Of a stretch of 64,000 nt of DNA, positions 59,869-64,000 are shown one piece after another. The stretch's first letter is position 1. Each line of letters starts with the position of its first letter. The notes beneath the pieces are model-generated. The model saw only the letters and a program-made list of their open reading frames with translations, did no database searches and was not told the origin of the DNA. The stretch lies in assembly GCA_937874185.1 (NCBI GenBank), contig CALNAK010000036.1, forward strand, positions 81,312 through 145,311, in the 5' to 3' direction. The translations under genes were made by a program, and so were the position numbers. Source of the DNA: an uncultured Lactobacillus sp. GTDB lineage: Bacteria > Bacillota > Bacilli > Lactobacillales > Lactobacillaceae.

Positions 59869-60386
59869 TCACGGTAGATTCTGGAGTTGATGATTTCGAA
59901 GAATGCCAGAATTATTAAACTTAAACCGAATAATTGATAAATGAATATGATCGTTTTAGAAGGGTTCAAAATAAAAACAATTCCTGCAAGCATTAAAAGG
60001 GCTGAGTAAAAGTAGTCCAAGTAGGGTTTTATTTTGACCCTTTTTGACATCTCATGAGAATCGCGATATTGGTTGATACCGTTGACTAACAAGATGATTC
60101 CCAGAACAGGTGGGACTAAACCAACGAAAAATTTGGCAAACAACAACACCCCTAGAGCTAGAAATAATGCCCCGATTCCTAGTCCAATTGCGATATTGTT
60201 TTCACCGGTACTTTTTCGAATGCTCAATCCATCTATAATAGAAAGAACACCATAAATTGCGATATAAGTCGACACAATATAGATGATAATATCAAAACTT
60301 TTTATCGGTGCTATGACAATCAAAATTCCTGCCGTAAGCAAAAATATGAACCGTAACCAACGATAAAGTTGGAACTGTTTAACCAT
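59865..60386 (-). CDS. DUF308 (HdeD-like) membrane protein
   Basis: A 173-residue membrane protein with about six helices in two repeats of three: FIFLLTAGILIVIAPIKSFDIIIYIVSTYIAIYGVLSIIDG is the first and the C-terminal YFYSALLMLAGIVFILNPSKTIIFIYQLFGLSLIILAFFEII the last. The DxxxxI/NPxxxI pattern is typical of the DUF308/HdeD family, linked to acid resistance in enterobacteria; its function here is unknown. GGGGGAG lies 8 nt upstream of the ATG. Confidence 0.82.
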   Translation of the reverse strand: MVKQFQLYRWLRFIFLLTAGILIVIAPIKSFDIIIYIVSTYIAIYGVLSIIDGLSIRKSTGENNIAIGLGIGALFLALGVLLFAKFFVGLVPPVLGIILLVNGINQYRDSHEMSKRVKIKPYLDYFYSALLMLAGIVFILNPSKTIIFIYQLFGLSLIILAFFEIINSRIYRD

Positions 60387-60527
60387 TATTTGACTCCCCC
60401 TATTAACGTATAAATATATGATAACAGAAAATAATCAAAATAGAATTAGTCTTAACATATATTTCACAATCTTAATTATCAAAATATAATTGAACCGCCA
60501 TATCAGTGAATGAGCATATCACTTTAA

Positions 60528-60555
60528 TTGTGAAAGGGATGTGGTACGGTATACG
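60528..60555 (+). promoter_or_regulatory. candidate pox promoter
   Basis: TTGTGA (60528-60533) and TATACG (60550-60555), 16 bp apart and 26 nt before the start codon. Confidence 0.4.
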
Positions 60556-60580
60556 TAACTGATACTAGGAGGAACAAATT

Positions 60581-62305
60581 ATGAATGTTCGTGCATCTGA
60601 CAAAATGGTTGAAGTTTTAGAAAAATGGGGCGTGAATAATATTTACGGCCTACCAGGGGACTCAGTCGACACAACGATTGATGCCATGTATCGTGCGCAA
60701 GATAAAATTAAATTTACTCATGTTTTACATGAAGAGGTTGCTGCTTTAGCCGCCGCTGCTCATGCTAAATTAACCGGAGAACTCGGAGTCTGTTTGTCTA
60801 TTGGTGGACCCGGTGCTATTCATCTACTTAATGGCCTCTACGATGCCAAGATGGATCACGCGCCGGTCTTAGCCATCTTAGGACAAGTTCAATCTAAGTT
60901 ACTCAATACTGATTTCTTCCAAGAAGTTGATACTCACGTTCTATTTGAAGACGTGGCCGTTTACAATAAAATAATTATGGACCCACAGTCCTTGCCAAGA
61001 ATAGTCGATGAAGCAATTAGAACTGCTTATGCCAAAAATGGTGTTGCCGTTCTAACAATTCCGGATGACATTCCGGCACATATGATCAAAGATAATTTCA
61101 CACCTAACGTTGATAACTTCAAGATTAATAATTACAAGGTTGACGATAACCAAATCAAACAAGTTTTGGAAATGATGAAGATTCACTCCAATCCGATTGT
61201 TTTGGCTGGTGTCGGAATCAAGGATGCTAAGAAAGAAACTAAAGAATTCATTGAAAAATATAAGATTCCAATTATTTTAACTATGCCTGCAAAGGGACTG
61301 GTTGATGATGATCATCCATACAACCTGGGACAACTAGGAAAACTGGGGACCAAACCATCCTTCGAAATGATGCAGAAAGCTGATTTAGTCATAATGATTG
61401 GAACGGATTATCCATATAGTCCGTACTTAAATAAGAAAGTTGATGCCATTCAAATTGATGTCAACGCGGACCGGCTTGGGAAACGTCGTCATGTGAATAT
61501 TGCCATCCAAGCTGATGCCAAGGAAGTTTTGAGTCGTCTAAATGAATTGGGTGAACCGGTTGAATCTCGTCCATACTTAGATGAAGCTGTTTCCAAGATT
61601 GGTCAATGGCGCAGTTGGATGCACGATGTTTATACGAAGAAGCACACTGGAGTTTTGCCTTCATTGATGTTCCACAACATTAGTAAGAGCGCTCCAAGTG
61701 ATACCGTTTGGTCAATTGATGTCGGTACTTCGACTGCCTTCGGTGCCAGATTCTTAACTGCTAAATCCAGCCAGACTTATACTATTTCTGCTTGGTTAGG
61801 TACGATGGGATGTGCTTTGCCTGGAGCAATTGCGGCCAAGAATGCTTTCCCAGATCGTCCAGTTTATGCAATTTCTGGTGATGGTGCCTTTTCAATGGTT
61901 ATGCAAGATTTTGCGACTGCCGTTAGATACAATCTACCAATGTTATATATCGTACTCGATAACAAGTTGTTAGCCTTCATTGAATACGAACAACAATCTG
62001 CCGGACAACAAAATTACGGAATCAGTTTACCTGATATTGATTTCGCCAAGGTTGCCGAAGCCTGTGGTGGTATTGGTGAACGTATTACAACTGATGAAGA
62101 ATTCGCCGACGCAATTAAGAAATATCGCAATCCAACTAAGCCCGTCTTGTTAGATGTCGCCGTAACTGACGAAGCTCCACTTCCCGGTAAAATCATGATG
62201 GATGAGGCTTACGGATATGCCAAATTTAGTTTGGGACATGTGATTGATAAGAAGTCCTTACCAGAATTGCCACCTATGAAGGAAATTTTGCGTTCGTTCT
62301 TGTAG
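60581..62305 (+). CDS. pox: pyruvate oxidase
   Basis: A 574-residue ThDP/FAD enzyme. The N-terminal pyrimidine-binding domain has the catalytic Glu in THVLHEEVAALAAAAHA, the middle domain binds FAD, and the C-terminal ThDP motif runs from ISGDGAFSMVMQDFATA to the LDN about 28 residues later. It converts pyruvate, phosphate and oxygen to acetyl phosphate, CO2 and hydrogen peroxide. Acetolactate synthase is the main alternative, but length and N-terminal sequence (YGLPGDSVDTTIDAMYR) fit lactobacillar pyruvate oxidase. AGGAGG lies upstream of the ATG. A small AbrB-like gene follows. Confidence 0.92.
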   Translation: MNVRASDKMVEVLEKWGVNNIYGLPGDSVDTTIDAMYRAQDKIKFTHVLHEEVAALAAAAHAKLTGELGVCLSIGGPGAIHLLNGLYDAKMDHAPVLAILGQVQSKLLNTDFFQEVDTHVLFEDVAVYNKIIMDPQSLPRIVDEAIRTAYAKNGVAVLTIPDDIPAHMIKDNFTPNVDNFKINNYKVDDNQIKQVLEMMKIHSNPIVLAGVGIKDAKKETKEFIEKYKIPIILTMPAKGLVDDDHPYNLGQLGKLGTKPSFEMMQKADLVIMIGTDYPYSPYLNKKVDAIQIDVNADRLGKRRHVNIAIQADAKEVLSRLNELGEPVESRPYLDEAVSKIGQWRSWMHDVYTKKHTGVLPSLMFHNISKSAPSDTVWSIDVGTSTAFGARFLTAKSSQTYTISAWLGTMGCALPGAIAAKNAFPDRPVYAISGDGAFSMVMQDFATAVRYNLPMLYIVLDNKLLAFIEYEQQSAGQQNYGISLPDIDFAKVAEACGGIGERITTDEEFADAIKKYRNPTKPVLLDVAVTDEAPLPGKIMMDEAYGYAKFSLGHVIDKKSLPELPPMKEILRSFL

Positions 62306-62327
62306 GAATAATGGAGGATATTGGTCG

Positions 62328-62585
62328 ATGAATAGACATAAATCTTTTGTCGTGAAAATGACGGCCGGAAATCAAATTGTGATACCGGATGAAATTAGAA
62401 ATAATCTGCATTTGTATTCTGGTGATTGCATTGAATTCGTTAAAGATAAGAATAACAATTTTTCTATTAGAAAGTACGTAATAAGAGACTTCTGGAAAAA
62501 TTTTGATGAACATGAAAAGAAATACGGAAGTGTATTAACCCCGGAAATTGATTGGGGTAGAGATATAGAATTAAAAGACGAATAA
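62328..62585 (+). CDS. AbrB/MazE-type DNA-binding protein
   Basis: An 85-residue protein whose first 45 residues match the SpoVT/AbrB swapped-hairpin domain (VKMTAGNQIVIPDEIRNNLHLYSGDCIEFV). The C-terminal part (DFWKNFDEHEKKYGSVLTPEIDWG) is acidic and could be a toxin-binding tail as in MazE-like antitoxins, but no toxin gene lies next to it. GGAGG is upstream of the ATG. It is 22 nt after pox and may be co-transcribed. Confidence 0.75.
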   Translation: MNRHKSFVVKMTAGNQIVIPDEIRNNLHLYSGDCIEFVKDKNNNFSIRKYVIRDFWKNFDEHEKKYGSVLTPEIDWGRDIELKDE

Positions 62586-62629
62586 AAGAACCTCTCTTGA
62601 ACAATTATTGTTCAGGAGAGGTTCTTTTT
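62584..62629. terminator. strong intrinsic terminator, probably bidirectional
   Basis: AAAGAACCTCTC-TTGAACAA and TTGTTCA-GGAGAGGTTCTTT form a long stem with A and T tracts on either side, between convergent genes. Confidence 0.85.
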
Positions 62630-62642
62630 TTGGTGGGACTAA

Positions 62643-64000
62643 TTAGTAAACATAGACATCGTCAGCACGGACGAATTCGTTTGTAGCTACACGATAATAC
62701 TCGATACCATTGATGTATGTTGTACGATCTGTGCGCCAGTTTGAATTTGCGGCTAGTTGTCTGTTGGCAATGAGATTGCCTTCAGCTGTGTATAAACGTT
62801 TGCTAGAAGTATTTGTTGTTCTAACATTAACGAGTCCATATTTATATGGATAGACTTGTGAAGCTTTAACATATTCATTAGTGGCAACACGATAGTAAGA
62901 TTCGCCATCAATTATAACCTTTTGATCAGTTAACCAGTCAGTGTTGTGAGCTAATTTACGATTGCCAATATTTGTTATTTTGTTATCAGATGTTTGTGAG
63001 AATAATTGAACATCAGGTTGATCACTAAATGTAGAGATGGTATTTCTCTCAGAAATTATATTATCACTATTATTAGTGTCTCCGCTATTTGTTCCATTGG
63101 CTTCGAATGCATTAGTTGCTTTAACAAATTCGTTAGGGGTAACGCGATAGAAATCATTGCTATTAATATATGCAATTCTGTCAGTTGTAAAATAAGTGTT
63201 CTTAGATAGAACCTTTCCAGAAATTATATTGCCCTCAGCATTATATAATGTTTTGTCAAAACTGCCGTATGTTTTCATGTTCTTGTTAACAGATTTATAT
63301 GGATAAACTTGACTTGCTTTAACCCATTCATTTGTAGCAACACGATAGTAAGTGTCATTGTTGTTATTTGTTAGTATTTGATCAGTTAGCCAATCGGTTC
63401 CGTTACCTAGTTTATGATTACCGATTAGTGACATGGTATTGTCTGCATTCTTTGTATATATTTGAACGTCTGGCTGATCAATATATGTGGAAATTGTACC
63501 CTTTTGATTTTCTATATTTATATTGTTTCCACCAGTAGAAATTTCTCTATAATTAATCGGATTGACAATTTTAAGAGAACCATCAGGTTGAACTATACCG
63601 GTAACGGACTTTTGATTAGGAGTGTATCCAGAAACTTTAGGAACATCAACTGTAACAGTATCACCAACTTTAGAATTGGTAGGAAGCTTAACGTCTTGAT
63701 TTCCTAAGTTAGAAGGAAGTTTTGATGAAGTAATAGTGTTACCAACGTAAGTAAAGTCTTTGCCATCAACAAGTTTAAGGGAACCATCAGGTTGAACTAC
63801 AACATCAACAGAAGCAGGATTAGGATCGTTGTATCCAGAAACCTTAGGAACATCAACTGTAACAGTATCACCAACTTTAGAATCGGTAGGAAGCTTAACG
63901 TCTTGATTTCCTAAGTTAGAAGGAAGTTTTGATGAAGTAATAGTGTTACCAACGTAAGTAAAGTCTTTGCCATCAACAAGTTTAAGGGAACCATCAGGTT
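62643..64000 (-). CDS. large repeat-containing SLAP surface protein, C-terminal part (5' end outside window)
   Basis: The frame is open without a stop from 62643 to the right edge, at least 452 codons. It has no ATG, GTG or TTG before the internal ATG at 63434, so the true start lies beyond the edge. In protein order it has ~69-residue repeats (QPDGSLKLVDGKDFTYVG and VGDTVTVDVPKVSGY), an N-rich linker and four SLAP modules, each with a YYRVATNEWVKASQVY-like core. The C-terminus ends in a SLAP module with no LPXTG, so wall binding should be non-covalent. The SLAP modules match those of the DUF285 proteins at 13.7 and 16.4 kb. Confidence 0.8.
   Translation of the reverse strand, partial: PDGSLKLVDGKDFTYVGNTITSSKLPSNLGNQDVKLPTDSKVGDTVTVDVPKVSGYNDPNPASVDVVVQPDGSLKLVDGKDFTYVGNTITSSKLPSNLGNQDVKLPTNSKVGDTVTVDVPKVSGYTPNQKSVTGIVQPDGSLKIVNPINYREISTGGNNINIENQKGTISTYIDQPDVQIYTKNADNTMSLIGNHKLGNGTDWLTDQILTNNNNDTYYRVATNEWVKASQVYPYKSVNKNMKTYGSFDKTLYNAEGNIISGKVLSKNTYFTTDRIAYINSNDFYRVTPNEFVKATNAFEANGTNSGDTNNSDNIISERNTISTFSDQPDVQLFSQTSDNKITNIGNRKLAHNTDWLTDQKVIIDGESYYRVATNEYVKASQVYPYKYGLVNVRTTNTSSKRLYTAEGNLIANRQLAANSNWRTDRTTYINGIEYYRVATNEFVRADDVYVY
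63577..64000 (-). repeat. near-identical ~207-bp coding repeats in the surface protein
   Basis: The sequence GAACCATCAGGTTGAACTA-like (plus strand) recurs at 63577, 63781 and 63988, periods of 204 and 207 bp. The second and third units are almost identical at DNA level, so recent duplication or gene conversion is likely. Confidence 0.85.

Overview
The window looks like chromosomal DNA from a low-GC Gram-positive lactic acid bacterium of the Lactobacillaceae, possibly the Companilactobacillus group. The genus is inference. It rests on phosphoketolase, pyruvate oxidase, D-aspartate ligase, two PepO peptidases, SLAP-domain surface proteins and AT-rich intergenic DNA with strong Shine-Dalgarno sites, including many TTG starts. 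I see no prophage, intact insertion sequence, CRISPR array, tRNA or rRNA.

Layout. 0-5 kb: end of phosphoketolase, a small membrane protein, an MFS exporter with an HxlR regulator, and a tyrosine-phosphatase-like gene. 5-10 kb: a divergent glycerate kinase, a universal stress protein, 3-methyladenine glycosylase, a small ABC module and an acetyltransferase. 10-19.7 kb: a cell-envelope block with a metallophosphoesterase, an AsnB-type amidotransferase, two BspA-like (DUF285) surface proteins (the second without a signal peptide), a D-aspartate ligase and a second stress protein. 19.8-28 kb: an RpiR-regulated PTS operon containing a HAD phosphatase, then tandem pepO genes. 28-33.3 kb: a complete deoxyribose operon (aldolase, permease, mutarotase-like, kinase, regulator) behind a well-formed promoter with a cre-like palindrome. 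33.3-39 kb: a candidate small RNA, a MacB/FtsX-type ABC pair, an SDR without its catalytic pair, and a MerR gene facing a MerR-type promoter. 39-49 kb: a ugpCAEB-type uptake operon, an EamA transporter, an ABC exporter, glycerol facilitator and a 2-hydroxyacid dehydrogenase. 49-54 kb: proA and proB separated by a marR gene and repeats. 54-64 kb: hydrolase, M20 dipeptidase, acyl-CoA ligase/hotdog pair, pyruvate oxidase, and the 3' part of a large repeat-rich SLAP surface protein running off the right edge.

The most unusual content is two families of dispersed, structured intergenic elements that I do not recognise. Family A (seven copies, about 120 nt) is one long interrupted hairpin. Five copies start 2-5 nt after a stop codon; the other two are second units of tandem pairs, and an intrinsic terminator follows each block. 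Family B (seven copies, about 170 nt) folds as a three-way junction, and six of the seven form convergent pairs. In both families the stem sequences differ greatly between copies while complementarity is kept, which is visible covariation. One B element encodes the last residues and stop codon of the M20 dipeptidase.
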